Below are positions 11,315 through 23,395 of a stretch of DNA of 64,000 nucleotides, one piece after another; within the stretch, counting starts at the first letter, position 1, and each line of letters starts with the position of its first letter. The DNA comes from Holacanthus passer (lineage: Eukaryota > Chordata > Actinopteri > Pomacanthidae), in contig JAFREQ010000103.1 in assembly GCA_025331565.1 (NCBI GenBank), positions 248,001 to 312,000 on the forward strand, given 5' to 3'. The position numbers were made by a program, and so were the translations under genes. The notes beneath the pieces are model-generated. The model was given only the letters and a program-made list of their open reading frames with translations. It was not told the DNA's origin and searched no databases.

Positions 11315-11460
11315 GATAAATGGATGGAACAGTGTTGGGCATATATCTGTGTTTTGTGGCAGAACAGTGCTCTGGAAAATGGCTACTGCAAACCTGAGTT
11401 TCGCTCTCAGATCGTTTGGTCAAACGAAGTCTCACCATTACTCCTTTTGCAACTTTGCAA
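11315..11460 (+). repeat. Unclassified dispersed repeat, copy A
   Basis: Shares ordered blocks with 23265-23395: GATAAATGGATGGAACAG, then TTTGTGGCA-AACAGT, then TCAGATC-TTTGG-CAAA, then TCCTTTTGCAACTTTG. Order and spacing are maintained, so the two are related copies. No reading frame is shared. The repeat class is not recognised. Confidence 0.6.
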
Positions 11461-14400
11461 CCAGTAACAGAACATGTCTCTGCCATCATTTAGAAAACAG
11501 TAAAAACGCAACTAAATACGCTGCTACACCTGGCTGTTCCTTTGATGCCAGCTCACTGTAGCCCTAACCTGCAAGTTGACGGGATTGGCTCCTTAGTTAT
11601 GTGACTTTAGGAACCCTGGCTGATTGTGTTTCTGTCATTTGTACAGTGCAGTTCCAAGGAAGAACTGCTCAGCCATGGCATTGGCTCCATAAAAAGCACC
11701 ATATGGACACTACCACTAGGAGGTTATTGTGTCCTGTCCTACATCGTGTCCTGTCAATTTCCTGATTCATTCAGCTGGAGCCGAGTCATGTGAACATTCC
11801 TTCCCTCCATTCCTAAATAAGGAAACACACAAAGTTGACATGTCTTTCTTCTTTTTGTGTTTTTAGAAAGTTGTCTAACAGTAAAATATAAGTAACTAAA
11901 TGCTCAATCAGCATTAAGGTTAGCTACTCAACATTTAATCAAGAGGAGGCCACTGTATTAGTTCAAATAAGGTTTTGGTGTTGCTAGTCACGACATTTAA
12001 GGAAGGCTTGAAAGTTTGCTCAAAGATTTTGCCAGAACTAGGGAGTGGAACCTGTGCCAGCTGCAAGTTGTGTTTATAATAACTTAAGCATGAATGACTG
12101 GTATGTTTTATACATTTCAATGTTAGACCTGTTTCTCTTTCTCTCCCTGTTAATAATCATATAGCGGATTTAATAATCATATAACATTATGGATTTGAGA
12201 TGAAAGATATCCTAGTAATTATGCTCCAGAAGTATGTTCATATATCTGCAGTGCAAGATTTATGTCCAGTGCCAACGTTAGGTGCCAATGCAGGATGTAG
12301 CATGCCCTTCATGTAGCGAAGCAGAAATGAAGGGTGTGTGTGAAGGTCAGGGTGGTGGATGGGCATGAGGCACATCCAACTTTCATGTGGCAGACTATTG
12401 CATCTCTGCAGTGAATGTTGGTAAGAATTCTTGTGGGCCTTCCCCAGCAGTGGACCCTTAAAATTATGACAGCCTTTTACCATATTAGTGATATCATATG
12501 CAAAAGCAAATGTATTTTCTATTGACGTCATATTCACAGACATGACATGCAGCTTTATAAAATACTTCAGAGGTTGTAAATGTAAATAGTATACATAGTC
12601 AACAACTGACAGAGCAATGCACAAAGAAACAGTGTGAACTGAAGTTGAATTGCCAAGTTTTAATAATCACATGGGAATAATGACTGCTCTCGAAATAATT
12701 CCTGAATCTGAAATTTTTAAGAATAAAGTCTGAAATAACTGATGTAAAATTTATCGTGGTGATTCAAAAGCAGTGACATTCACATTCCTCAATTGATGCA
12801 TTGTGCTATGAGATTCTATGAAATTTTGGAAATTAGCTGTAGGCATTTCAAGCTACAAGCTGGGCTCCTTTTTACAAAGATGCTGTTGTTTTTTTTTAAA
12901 GTGTGTAATAGGGATGGCAGAAGAAAACAAGTTCACTTGTGATAAATACAAAAATGTGGCAAGACAGCACTACATTCATTTAGTGCTAGACCCTTAATAT
13001 GATCTCACACAGTACAGGATACAGATGATCGGACCTCTACAGCCCTGATGGTGGTTTCTACCTGACCAAAACTAGACAATACTACTACTTAAAAGGCAGA
13101 ATGACTAGAATTTATTGTTGTCTTCTTATGAAGACGTCCCGCCCTCTCAACCTGCGTGTTGTTATTGGCTGGCAGCTACACACCCACTGCCCAAAGGTTG
13201 ATGCCCAGAAAAGCAAAATAAGAAAGTACAAGCAGAGGGCCTCTCTGCCTATAGAGACACACACACACCAGTTGGTCATTAGTGATAATTGAGTGGGATT
13301 ACTTTTGTACGAGTCTATTCATTGTTTTTAGGAAAATCCTACTCATTCTGCCTTTCAGATCGGATGTGTGGCCACAGAAATAATTGCAATGTGTTGTGGG
13401 GGACTTTTTCAACAGTCAGGAAAACCTGCAATGAAAGCTTTTTTATGGTTTTTAATGGAGAGTTTTAGTGTCCCGTAAAGCTCTAAATGCTGTTTCTAAG
13501 ACTTAAATAAAATGATTATATCCCAGAGGATTTGGACCTCAGGGGCATGTATTGTACATTCATTCCCTCTCTGTAAAAAAGTTCAAAGTGTTTGTTTGGA
13601 GGCAGTTTCCCAACCAGCTCAGTCACTGCTCCCTTGCGAACCCCCCTTCATTAACGTTGTTGTTTCGTAGTCAGAGGTTGCTGACACGGTTTCTTGGACT
13701 GCAATGAAGACAGGAGACTATCAAGAAAGGCCTTTTTGTTGTTCAGATGTATAAATAACTGGCATATGGGCTTTGTGTGGCATGAATGGTGTGGTTGTTA
13801 TTTCTGATTCCACCATGCATTTTAATTTGTGGGAAAAACATTTTAATTCAGTACTGTAGGTGTGGGGGTAATAAAGTGAAACCTTTGATTACAACAGGCT
13901 TTTGTATTCTCTAAATGTCCTATTGTTGTCATTTTGCTGAAGACCCGCAGGTGGACCCACAACATAGCTCCGAGAACCTCTGACAACTGTGATATCAGTT
14001 TTAATGAACAAAAGTAAAATTAAAGGAAAATGAAGCTGACTGCCAACAACTGCCATTGTAGGCAGCTTGCATGTAATCATTCTGTTGTTATTTCAGGCCT
14101 GTTAATTTCACAGCACCAGTTGGAGTTGTCCATCTGTTTATTAAAGGTTAACTGCCTCCACACTTATGAAGCGTACGTTTCTCACGATCCTCTGAGTTTA
14201 CAACATGCAGTGGGTTGTCTCTGACGCATCTCAAAAGTTTGTCTTCTGCTCCGATAACAGAGTAAATGACAGGTTTTGTGTCTGGTATAAATAACTGAGA
14301 GGAACTCAACTTGAACTCGAAAAGGGATTAATGCAGAGGAATGAAAGACATGAACAAAAGTTCACATTTATTCTACATTAGTTGTATTAATAATATAAAA

Positions 14401-15614
14401 CATGATTTACAAGTCAGACAATCAGAACGATTAATGTTCGTAATCTATCTCATATTGCTTTCCTCACGGAGCAGTCTGCAGATGAGTGCGAGCTTTGGTG
14501 AAGGTGGAGAGTACAGATGGGCAGACAGTCCAGTTAATGGCCGTGCATCACTGTAGTGTTAGGAAGGTAGAAAGCTGCAGTTCCTGGGTGTTGATATAAT
14601 GGACGGGCTGTCACTTCCTTGTCACTTCGCCAAGATAATTTTACTTCACCCATTGTGAGTGTGTGTGTGTGTTCTGTATGTATGTGTACTGCGTGTGCAT
14701 TCTCAGCAGCCATTACAGGTGATTTCCAATGAAGCACGCTAGTTCAGAAATATGGCAAGTATAGTAGTTGGTTTCGAGAAATCATTTCCCACGTGAACGC
14801 TACTTTGGTTTGCTTTTCCACCTATGAACATCGTAATTATACCAAAAAAAGAGAGGCTTGTCGTAGCGTTCCCACACCAGCGCTGCAGAGCTTTGTTTTG
14901 ACAGAGAATCATGTCAGCCGTCTGTTTAAATCACACTGTGAATAATGGCTTAAGGCAAGAATTTACAAAAGTCCTTTCCCATGCTGAATTTTCTGACCAG
15001 AGAAAGAAGTAGCGCTCCCACATGGCACTTGTTGATAATGCCAAATTTGCTTGGTATGTGTGCCATGTGAAACACTGCTGAACCAATGCATAAATGCAGT
15101 GGTGGGTCTTGGTACAACTGATCTGGTGTCTGGATTCTCATATGGCAAATGAACCTGACAAATGCGGCAACCTGAAACCTACAACTACTGCAAACACCTT
15201 AAATGTGATGGAAAGTAAAAGACCAGCAAACTGTGTTTTTACTGTAGCAACGTGAAAACATACAAGAAGAAGGGCTGGTTGCAACAGTGACTTTTTGCCC
15301 CACAGAGTCTGTGAATTCTGCTTCCTGTTCCTGAACTGTGGATGGAAGTGACACCATGTGACTGTGCTACCAACACATTCTCTCTACAGCTAGCCCCACC
15401 CAGCCTCCGACATCGGCACCCAGTACCCCCCCCACCTCACCACCCTGCTTCTCCTTTGTTAAGCCAAGCTCGGAGTGCCATAGACACAGATGAAGGCGTG
15501 GAGAAAACACATGCCAAAAAGGCCCCCCTGCCACTCTCACTCTTGCACAGCGACAATGATAGGCTGTCATCACACAGCGATCAGCACTGTCACCCACAAC
15601 ATTGCCGTGCACAA

Positions 15615-15705
15615 ACACACACACGTATAGTGCGGGCATGCACACATACACACACAACACAAACACGCATACACACAGGCGTACACACACACACACATAC
15701 ACAGG
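15615..15705. repeat. Imperfect CA-rich microsatellite
   Basis: Repeated CA with G and T interruptions over about 90 bases. It creates Thr/His-rich open frames on + and Val/Cys-rich frames on -, which are not genes. Confidence 0.8.
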
Positions 15706-15839
15706 ACCCACGGCTGTGAAAATCCGCACCAGCCTCGACAACACTGACAACCAAGTCACTGCTGTCACTTCAGTTATTTTTACACTGGGGCCTGACAACA
15801 CATCAAAAATCCCTCTCGCTATGGGAACAACATGAGACC

Positions 15840-15965
15840 ACTGCATCAAGCCCATTAGACGCCACGTGTCACATCAAATATCTAATTATCTGCTATTCAA
15901 TATTCCCAATTAAGTTAGAGATGTTCACTATGCACATTCACACAATAATTTACCACAGTGTTGTG
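15840..15965. promoter_or_regulatory. Candidate conserved noncoding element
   Basis: Compact complex sequence between two low-complexity tracts. It contains an E-box CACGTG (15863-15868), TAATTA (15883-15888) and CAATTAA near 15907. Proposed as an enhancer fragment from motif content alone. Confidence 0.35.
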
Positions 15966-16000
15966 TATGCAAAGCGAGATGATAAAGCTGGCCTAGCTGT

Positions 16001-16040
16001 AAAAAAAAAAAAAAAAAAAAGAAGAAGAAGAAAAAAAAAC
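16001..16040. repeat. A20 run followed by GAA/A-rich tract
   Basis: Twenty A residues (16001-16020), then (GAA)n and a further A run. It could be an old retroposon tail, but no recognisable SINE or LINE body precedes it. Confidence 0.7.
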
Positions 16041-17499
16041 CCAACACAGCTGCATCGCTGTCCTAGTGACAGTGAGAAGGCTGAGGTGGATCCTGGAGAG
16101 AGTGATCGCTTGCTGTGGTTCAATCCTGTTTTCTGCAGGTAAAGTCTGACCAGAAACAAAGAGAAGGAGAGACACAGAAAGAGCCAGTTATTCCACTATT
16201 TTTTTCTGTCCAGACCGGTAGAGGAAGAGTTAACTTTTTTGGCCCTGGCTGCTGTCAGCAAGCAGAAGGCAGCTATGTGATGAGTCTGATTGGCGGCCGA
16301 TGGCGGTGAGATCAGTGGCAGGGCTGTGCGATGGATGCCATCTTGGCCGGCTTGTGATGTGCAGTTTGTCGCCCGGGCTTCACTAGGAAGGAAAGCCTTG
16401 AAAATACTGCTGGCTGTCACTCAAAGAGAAATGTGGTGTAGTTCCAAAAAAACCCTTCACCAAATACCTTTTTGTTTGCTATCTCTCCTTTTCACAGCCA
16501 CTAGGACGTGATGCACAGTGTTATAGTAGTAAATAAAAAGGTGAGTACTGTTGGTGATAATCAGACGGATAATGATTACTGGACAATCAGTGCAATTTTT
16601 TCCTTAAAAGACTTCTTCCCTTTTAACTTAGGAAACAGCCCGCTACGATAGCACCTGAAAATGATTCAAGTAAACTGAAAATGCGGGGTCATCCTTAGTG
16701 ATACATTTTCTCTTCTCTATTATTTTGCTACTTAGCTTTAAAAGTAATAACTTTAACACAAGAAAATATAAGTTCTCATAGAGTAACCAAATGGCAAAAT
16801 GGGTTGTTTGTCAGTACTTTTCAAATCAATCCATATGACTAATCCAAAAGGAACTCATATTAGCATTGCACAATCCTTCACCTCTATGGTAACTAAAACT
16901 ACTTGGTTAAGGTTAAGAAAAGATTGCCCCCATAGTTTAAAGACACCAGGTGGGAAGGAAACTGGATGCAAGCAGTTTCTGGTCTTTGTCACACTCTTTT
17001 TAAGGCCCACCATCCACCCTGACGTCCTCCATAAGAGGTTATGTGGCAGTGTAACATCACGTGTCTTTATTCATAGAACTGTGAGGAAAATGTTGAACAA
17101 ACAATCAATTCTGTCATTTTTTGTGAAAACAGTCTGAGAAAATAGCATAAAATAAACCGATGCTTATAATATTTTTTTTGAAAATCATTAATATTCCGAT
17201 ACCCTTCATGAAATCTAGTTATTTTCCTGAGTATATAGTGCATTGTTTCAATTACAAATTAAATATACAGCACATCTTCATGTCGTAAATGGGTGCATAT
17301 TTGACTGTGCAGAGGATGCAAATATCCATGAAAACCACCAGTCAACTGGCTCTCCACACTTCAGGGAAAACCCCTCCACCACCCCACTCACGACTCCCTC
17401 ACCCCATTTTTCCCCATTAGCCCCTTGTTTGCCATGACAGAGTAGGATTAAACACTGCGTAAAATGTTACACTTCTGAGCAGCTCCCTTTTTACATTTA

Positions 17500-17800
17500 G
17501 TGACAAAACAGGCAAATTAAGCTTTTGCCCCATGCAGCCTTGCCCTCCCCCTCCCTCCCTCCTCTCTCCTCCCGCCCTCCATCCCCCACCTTGTATGTTT
17601 GTTGCCTGAAGCGAGGATCGCCGCCTCGTCGCTGATAGTCGGAGGAGGACGGCGGGGTCAGCTTTGCCTGCAGGCACGGGGGCCCCTCGGAGCCGCAGCA
17701 GCCGCTCGTTTCAACCATCAGCCAACATCTACCACAACAGAGGCCCCGGCTGCATCTGCTGACCAGGAAGTAACACAATAACATCAGCAAACCAAAGCAG
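17500..17800. promoter_or_regulatory. GC-rich patch, possible small CpG island
   Basis: A pyrimidine-rich stretch (17535-17590) leads into a CpG-dense core (about 17610-17720) in an otherwise AT-rich desert. It could be an unannotated noncoding-RNA promoter or an enhancer. No TATA box or transcript evidence is available. Confidence 0.3.
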
Positions 17801-18117
17801 ACAAATGACGACAGGATCAACAGCTGGGAACATGAAAGAGGTTACATTGCTATTAACCTAAGATGGTATGTTGAGTAGATATTCATGACGTTTTAAAATA
17901 CTTGGTAACACTTGAAGAGGTGCTCATTTAACAGTATTAGAGAGTTACATTGCATGCAGCCATGATCCACACTGCTGCCAGTGACTCCAACACAGTAGAT
18001 CACATCTTCCAGTGCCTGTATAATTTTGAGCATCTACAAACATTTTCCTTAACTGTTGCAAAGTAAGAAACAGCCTGATAACCAGACTGCCAATTGCCTA
18101 ACTTCTGCTTGGGAAGA

Positions 18118-18160
18118 TTATTGATCTTATTGATCCCCCAGAGGGGAAATTCAGTGTAAG
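18118..18160 (-). mobile_element. L2-type LINE/SINE 3' tail remnant
   Basis: TTATTGATCCCCCAGAGGGG followed by AAATTCAG is the reverse complement of the 3' end typical of teleost L2-clade LINEs and their SINEs (GAATTTCCC...CAATAAA). The body, if retained, would lie to the right. No reverse-transcriptase coding is detectable. Confidence 0.5.
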
Positions 18161-18424
18161 TTACATTGATTTGTTTTGCAAGATACATATCAGTCCCCTC
18201 CAACATAATTTTCAATTAGCTAGTGGTTGTCCGAAACAGTTAGCCAAATGTTTTTCATGACAATCAAAAAACTATGCCAACTGAAGAATTCTTATTTTAG
18301 TAAGTCGACATATAACAACCTATACAGCTTCGTCAATCTGATCCAAGTTGGTTACTGGTTACACAGTCAACTGTTTGTGCCACCGGTGGAAACAGTCTTC
18401 AATGAGAACAACATCAGACCTGCA

Positions 18425-19050
18425 CTGCAAAAATGCTCTATTGAAGTTAAGTGAAAACATTTTAGACATGAAAAATAGATTTTCATGAGATAAGATTCCT
18501 TAAAATAAGTCAGGATGTCCACCTACCAGACAAGACCAGAAGTCTGAAATAAGAAAAAGCATTTTTATGGTGATGGTTAAAAATCACAGATGGGATGGCA
18601 TTGGCTATAAGTCTTGTTTATTAAAAATTGACATTGTGAAAATGTCACCTTTGATGACACATTTAACCAATAATGAAGTGTCATTTCATCTGTCATGTGT
18701 AATTATTGCTGAAGATGTACACTGTGTGATATTCTTAACTTATGTGGAACAAAAGACAAAAGCCTGAAATTAGACACTTTGTCTGAAGAAATTTCCCCCA
18801 CTATGGGACGAATAAAGGTATATCTTATCTTATCTAAAAAATTGAGAACCTCAAGCCATAAGACTAAAACTTGCAATAAAATATTTTTGACTTGAAACTT
18901 CAGAGCTTAAAATAAGCGTTAAAGCATATTGTTAAATCTGCAACACACATCTTCCTTGCATCTGGCTAAAAATAACTCTAAATAATATAAACTATCTTAT
19001 TAAGTCGAGACAAATGACACTTACTTAAGTACAATACCCTTGCAAGGCCA
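18425..19050. mobile_element. Old repeat-derived block, probably a DNA element interrupted by an L2-type insertion
   Basis: It begins with CACTGCAAAAA, like the ends of a common fish non-autonomous DNA element, and contains repeated AAAATAAG-type strings on both sides of the L2-type tail at 18787-18836. Boundaries and class are uncertain; no matching right terminus was found. Confidence 0.3.
18787..18836 (+). mobile_element. L2-type LINE/SINE 3' tail remnant with TATCT repeats
   Basis: AAATTTCCCCCACTATGGGA, then CGAATAAAGG, then TATCT repeats ending at 18836. This is the 3' end signature of fish L2-related retroelements. It is in inverted orientation to the tail at 18118-18160. Confidence 0.6.
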
Positions 19051-19959
19051 GGCCTAGATAATCCAATCCACAATCAAAACCAGTTAGATTAGATTTTAAA
19101 CCTAAATGGAAGATTATCTCACTTACTTAAAATATATATTTATGTAGTGTATTTTAATTGCTGAACAAATCATTCAGAGGTCTGAAACCAGGCTCCAGAA
19201 AATAAACAAAAAATGCTTGTTTCGTTCCATTGATTGAACTATATAAATTGATTTTGAACAAGACAAAGTAATACATTTGTTGTTGTAACTTCATAATATG
19301 GTTGCTAGTCACAGAGCCTCTTGTACAACTGCAACATGTTGCTGGGAACAAATGAAATGTTAAGGCAAATCAGATAAAAGCACTTTCTTAGTTTTCTGTG
19401 CAGAAGATGGGAATTATTACTTGTGGAAAATGATTTTTAGTGCAGCTATGGTATGTTATAGTTAATCAAATCATTTAGTGATCGTCACAAAAAAATGTCA
19501 CTAATTCATATTTTCCTTGCAAAAACCAAATTCCGTCTGTTGGCAACACAATTCGCAGTTCTTCGATTGTTTTCTTGTTCCTGGTTATAGAAACCAGACG
19601 AAGGGCAGATCTATATGACTTTGGTCCTTAATGAGGCCTGTTCTGGCTTTTTAAAAACTGAGACAAGGTCCTTATCAGACGCTCTCTCCCTGGGGATTGT
19701 CACCCTTTGCGGAGTACGTTTCCACGTAAGAGAGATTTCCCTGACACAAAGGCATCTCTCGTCTATCTGCAAAGCTTCTTGAAGTGTTTATCCACCAGAA
19801 CTGACAGAGAGCTGACTTTAATTAGCACTGTCTCCCTTTTTACCCCCCCTCTGCCGTCCCCACTCTCCACCCCCCACACCCTCGTCAGATTGCATAACTT
19901 CCAACTGAACCGTATATTAGGTTTTATTCACTGATGTTTTTGAAGGACCAGTTCATAGA

Positions 19960-20060
19960 GAGAGGGGAGAGCGAGCCGGCTGCTCTCCTCATTTATGGCA
20001 CATAATTAAAACTAAATGACAATTCCACTCTCCTATTTAATTAACCACTTTAGATAAAGC
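19960..20060. promoter_or_regulatory. Candidate conserved noncoding element, homeodomain-site rich
   Basis: TAATTA at 20003-20008 and TTAATTAA at 20037-20044 lie within about 40 bases, in complex sequence ending at a CA microsatellite. Candidate enhancer on motif grounds. Confidence 0.35.
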
Positions 20061-20147
20061 AAACACACATACAGTATGGTACAGAAAGGCATATACACAT
20101 CACACACACACTCACAAGTGTGCGCACACACCAACCACATCCAGAAG

Positions 20148-20148
<1 letters not shown>

Positions 20149-20181
<33 letters not shown>
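20149..20181. repeat. CA microsatellite
   Basis: About 16 uninterrupted CA units, preceded by imperfect CA repeats from 20096. Confidence 0.95.
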
Positions 20182-20183
<2 letters not shown>

Positions 20184-20369
20184 CATTGCACAGAAGCAGG
20201 TCACACCCCCCCAAGTCTTATTAAACCCCATAATATTTCAATCTGGGGCTTTACTGACTTTGATAATATGTGAAAGGGAAAGCCGCCCCTCCCTTGATGC
20301 TTTTTTTGGGGAGGGGGGGGTGTCAGTCAACTTGACACCCCGTAAATACTCTCTCAAGTTCCCGTTTCA

Positions 20370-20690
20370 GTTATTCCCCCCTCTGTCCAATCGTTTGTGA
20401 GTTTTCTCAGTGTTAATGATGAAGGGTTTAATTCATCATAACAGTATTCGCACAACCTCCAATTAGCAGCAACACTCGTACAACAATGCCAGCGTTATCT
20501 CCTCATGCAAATGAGCTCTCAGTCTGTTGCGTTTGCTAATTTTATGAAACGGCAGGGCGATAACTATGCAGCCTGTGCTAATCTTCCCTGCGTTTAACCC
20601 TGGTTTTCTTTTTAATCCGCCATCCATAACAAACAAACAACAAACAATAATCCTATTATCGGCTTGATGATTCTTCTTCTTTTGACTTAT
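20370..20690. promoter_or_regulatory. Candidate conserved noncoding element with octamer
   Basis: Complex, non-repetitive sequence with an octamer ATGCAAAT at 20505-20512, several AATTAGC/CTAAT homeodomain cores (about 20461 and 20535) and retained CpGs. One of the strongest enhancer-like islands here, from motif density and lack of low complexity. Confidence 0.45.
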
Positions 20691-21060
20691 TTTACTCTAA
20701 TTTAATCTCAATTATGGGCAGAGGAAACACTGACAGACATGCACTTTCTCTATACATTCAGATTTTTACTCTAGATGAGCTTTTTGAGCTCATCAATACA
20801 GGTCCCCTGACAGAGGCCTGATGATAACATCCATATAATATTACACCATTGAAAACGAATGGTTAAATCATATGCCATGTTGCGCCTTATACCACTGTGG
20901 AGCCTGAAGTATAATGGATAAAATTCAATTAGCACCAGACTGAGGTGTATTAAAGCGTGTACAGTGCACACATTCATCGCTGTTTTGTCTAATATTCCAA
21001 AATTAAATTCACGATGTTCATGCATGTGATCAAAGCCAGGCAGTGTGCAATCCCAGGTTG
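20690..21060. promoter_or_regulatory. Candidate conserved noncoding element
   Basis: Continues the complex sequence of the preceding island without microsatellites for about 350 bases. It includes an 8-bp inverted repeat GATGAGCT...AGCTCATC (20774-20794), a CAATTAGC motif near 20927 and AATTAAATTC near 21000. It ends at GT-rich sequence. Confidence 0.4.
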
Positions 21061-22489
21061 TGTTTGTATTATGCGGATGTGGGGTGTGTGTGCGTACGGT
21101 GGTTGGTGGCGGGGGTCTGGCTTGTTATGGCCCTGGGTTCACTAACCTTGTCCATATTGACAGCTCCTGCTATCAGGGGCCACGACTGTGAGGGATCCCT
21201 GTGGTTAGATTGGTGAGAGATGAATTCTCTAAGCCTGAGTGTGAATGTGTTAGTCCGTGTGTGTGTGTGTGGATGCTTTTGCTGTTGCTGATTACCCACT
21301 CTACCTGTTGTCACTGTGGGAGAAAATATCAGATATTGTCTCATTTGCTTCAATGACACAGCAATAACACTATCAACTCCCATAGTAGTTTATACTCTAA
21401 TTTGGCCATTCAAATACACTTACATTCACAGTATGATATCTTTAGTTAGACGTGTAAGCATCTCTAAGTCGTACTTGATAGATATTGCAGAACTAGGACA
21501 ACATGAATTGTGTGTGTGCATGCGTGTGTGTGTGCGTCGAGGTCTACCTTGTGTTGCGTGGACACACTGCTGTGACAGGTCATTTTCAGTGACCTCACAG
21601 AGAGGACCACCAACCCTCATTTCACAAAGCCATTAAATGGCCAGTGAGAACACACACCTACTTTATATACATGCATATAGTGTATCCGGACTATATACAA
21701 TGTAGGTACATCTTATGATCTAAGACCTACATTAAAGAATAGACCATGACATTGTGAACTCAAAAAGTGAAAGAGGTGAACTCAAAAATTCTGTACATTT
21801 TTTTTGTCTATCACAGACAATAACCGTATTTTTCCACTACCATATATTTCTATTTGCATAACCGGTTAGTACAAAAATGATTGTAAACTTTCTTTTTCTC
21901 TTCAGGTTTAGTTTTAAGGATCGACATTAGAATTTTTTTTATTGAAGAGGATAATAAATATTCAAGGTAATGCTTCAGTCTTGTAGAGTTGTGAAGTAAG
22001 GGGAGCTATTTCGGTGACCCTGGTTCTGAAGGTCAAAGTCCCATTCATTTTTCCTATAGCCAGTGTTACATCACATCACAGTGTAAGCGCTTTTACGTGT
22101 TGAATCACGTGTTTGTCACTTTGCAGTTCTGACTGTACAGTATTGATGCATTTAAACCATTCTGCCTGGTCAAAAATTCTGATTCCTCAGAAATGAAGTT
22201 GAAATAATTAAAAATGATAGTCACAACATAAACCTGTAACCTATAGGATCTTTACATAATGTGGGTCCAGCGTTTCTATGCAATAATAAGCAATAAGCAA
22301 TAAGCAATGTTGGTGATATTGGTTAAGAAAAATGGGCAAACAGAAAGGGGAAAAAAAGCTTCCCAAATCAGTGAAAACCATTTCACTACTATATGCTGGT
22401 TGATTGTGCACAGCTTTGCGTACAACTAGATGTGTGCAATAATATAATGACATCAAACCAAGAAGCTGTCAATTACATGCTTGGCTTCA
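21061..22489. other. Gene-free spacer
   Basis: GT-rich stretches at about 21083-21110, 21256-21271 and 21510-21535, then AT-rich sequence. A heptamer repeat (AATAAGC, three units) lies at 22287-22306. Nothing coding. Confidence 0.6.
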
Positions 22490-22830
22490 TTAGTAACAGT
22501 CTTCTTCATTACCTGTTGAGGTGAGGCCTTGAGATGATATGTCATAGCACTGATGTGTTTGCATAACTGGGTCAGACGAGACAATTACAGGGCTTTGGGG
22601 TGTTGGTGTCAAGGGTGAGATGTTAAAGAGGAAGAATAGGGGGGAAGGGGGTGTGAGGGGGTATTAATGGATTGAGCGTGTGTGTCCTCCTTCCTCTCTC
22701 TGAGCCCACCAGCCATTCGCTTAAAGATGTAATGACATCTCATAATTAGCATAATGTCCCAACTTGTCTGCTGCTTTTAGCTGTCACACTGTATTTGTCT
22801 GAGCCCAGCCAATTACAGCAGAGATGCACC
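22490..22830. promoter_or_regulatory. Candidate conserved noncoding element
   Basis: Two complex stretches flank a G-rich spacer at 22620-22680. The second holds AGATGTAATGACATCT, a palindrome with a 4-base centre, immediately followed by TAATTA (22743-22748) and, further on, CCAATTACAG. Enhancer-like by motif content. Confidence 0.4.
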
Positions 22831-23264
22831 TAGGGGGGGTTACATCGGGGGCAAATGAAGGCGCACATGATCGGCCACATCCCACTGGCTGGCTGGCGTA
22901 ATGCACTGTTGATAACACAAGACTTGACAATAGACTGTAAATCAACTGAGAGGAAGCTTTGATGTTGAGTTAAACTGCCACATAAGATCACAGATATTGG
23001 CTGTGCATTTAAAAAAAGATACAGCATGGTTAGTATCAGCCAGCCCTGATTTGATGCAGTATTGCTTGTGAAGATACTGGGAATTGGTGTAAAGGTCCAG
23101 TCAAAGCATTATTATCCAACATCAGAAAACAATCTTGACATTATCTAGCACACTGCAGATTTGTTTGAACTATGGACAAAGCACAAGAAAAATCAATCAA
23201 TGGTTGACCAATCAATCAACCCATGGTTGACCAACATGTTGGCTAATATTCACTGTGTCCCCAA

Positions 23265-23395
23265 GATAAATGGATGGAACAGAGTCGGACTTCAGTGGAA
23301 GTTTTGTGGCAAAACAGTAGCTTGTTTGTCTCTTGTCTTTTCAGATCTTTTGGCAAAACACAAAGGGTCATCATATCTCCTTTTGCAACTTTGTG
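23265..23395 (+). repeat. Unclassified dispersed repeat, copy B
   Basis: Same orientation and block order as 11315-11460, about 12 kb away, including GATAAATGGATGGAACAG and TCCTTTTGCAACTTTG. It is shorter by about 15 bases internally. Confidence 0.6.

Larger units (their letters stand above)
9264..15839. other. Gene-free interval with mixed spacers
   Basis: Holds the G-run cluster, two candidate regulatory islands (9500-9680 and 10470-10640), GT/CA microsatellites (9761, about 9905-9945, 10286-10315, 14658-14670, and 15615-15705), one copy of an unclassified dispersed repeat (11315-11460) and otherwise plain AT-rich sequence. TAATAATCATATA occurs twice in tandem near 12150-12185. No coding evidence. 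Confidence 0.6.
15966..19959. other. Gene-free interval with retroelement tails
   Basis: Contains the A-run at 16001, plain AT-rich DNA to 17400, a GC-rich CpG-containing patch at 17500-17800, and a repeat-derived block at about 18118-19050 with two L2-type tails. Open frames are short and chance-like. Confidence 0.6.

Noticed and set aside
11145..11489. 114-residue - strand frame over repeat copy A
   Set aside because: The related copy at 23265-23395 does not keep the frame, so it is not conserved coding.
15367..15855. 162-residue - strand open frame
   Set aside because: Its centre is translation of the CA microsatellite (Val/Cys repeats).
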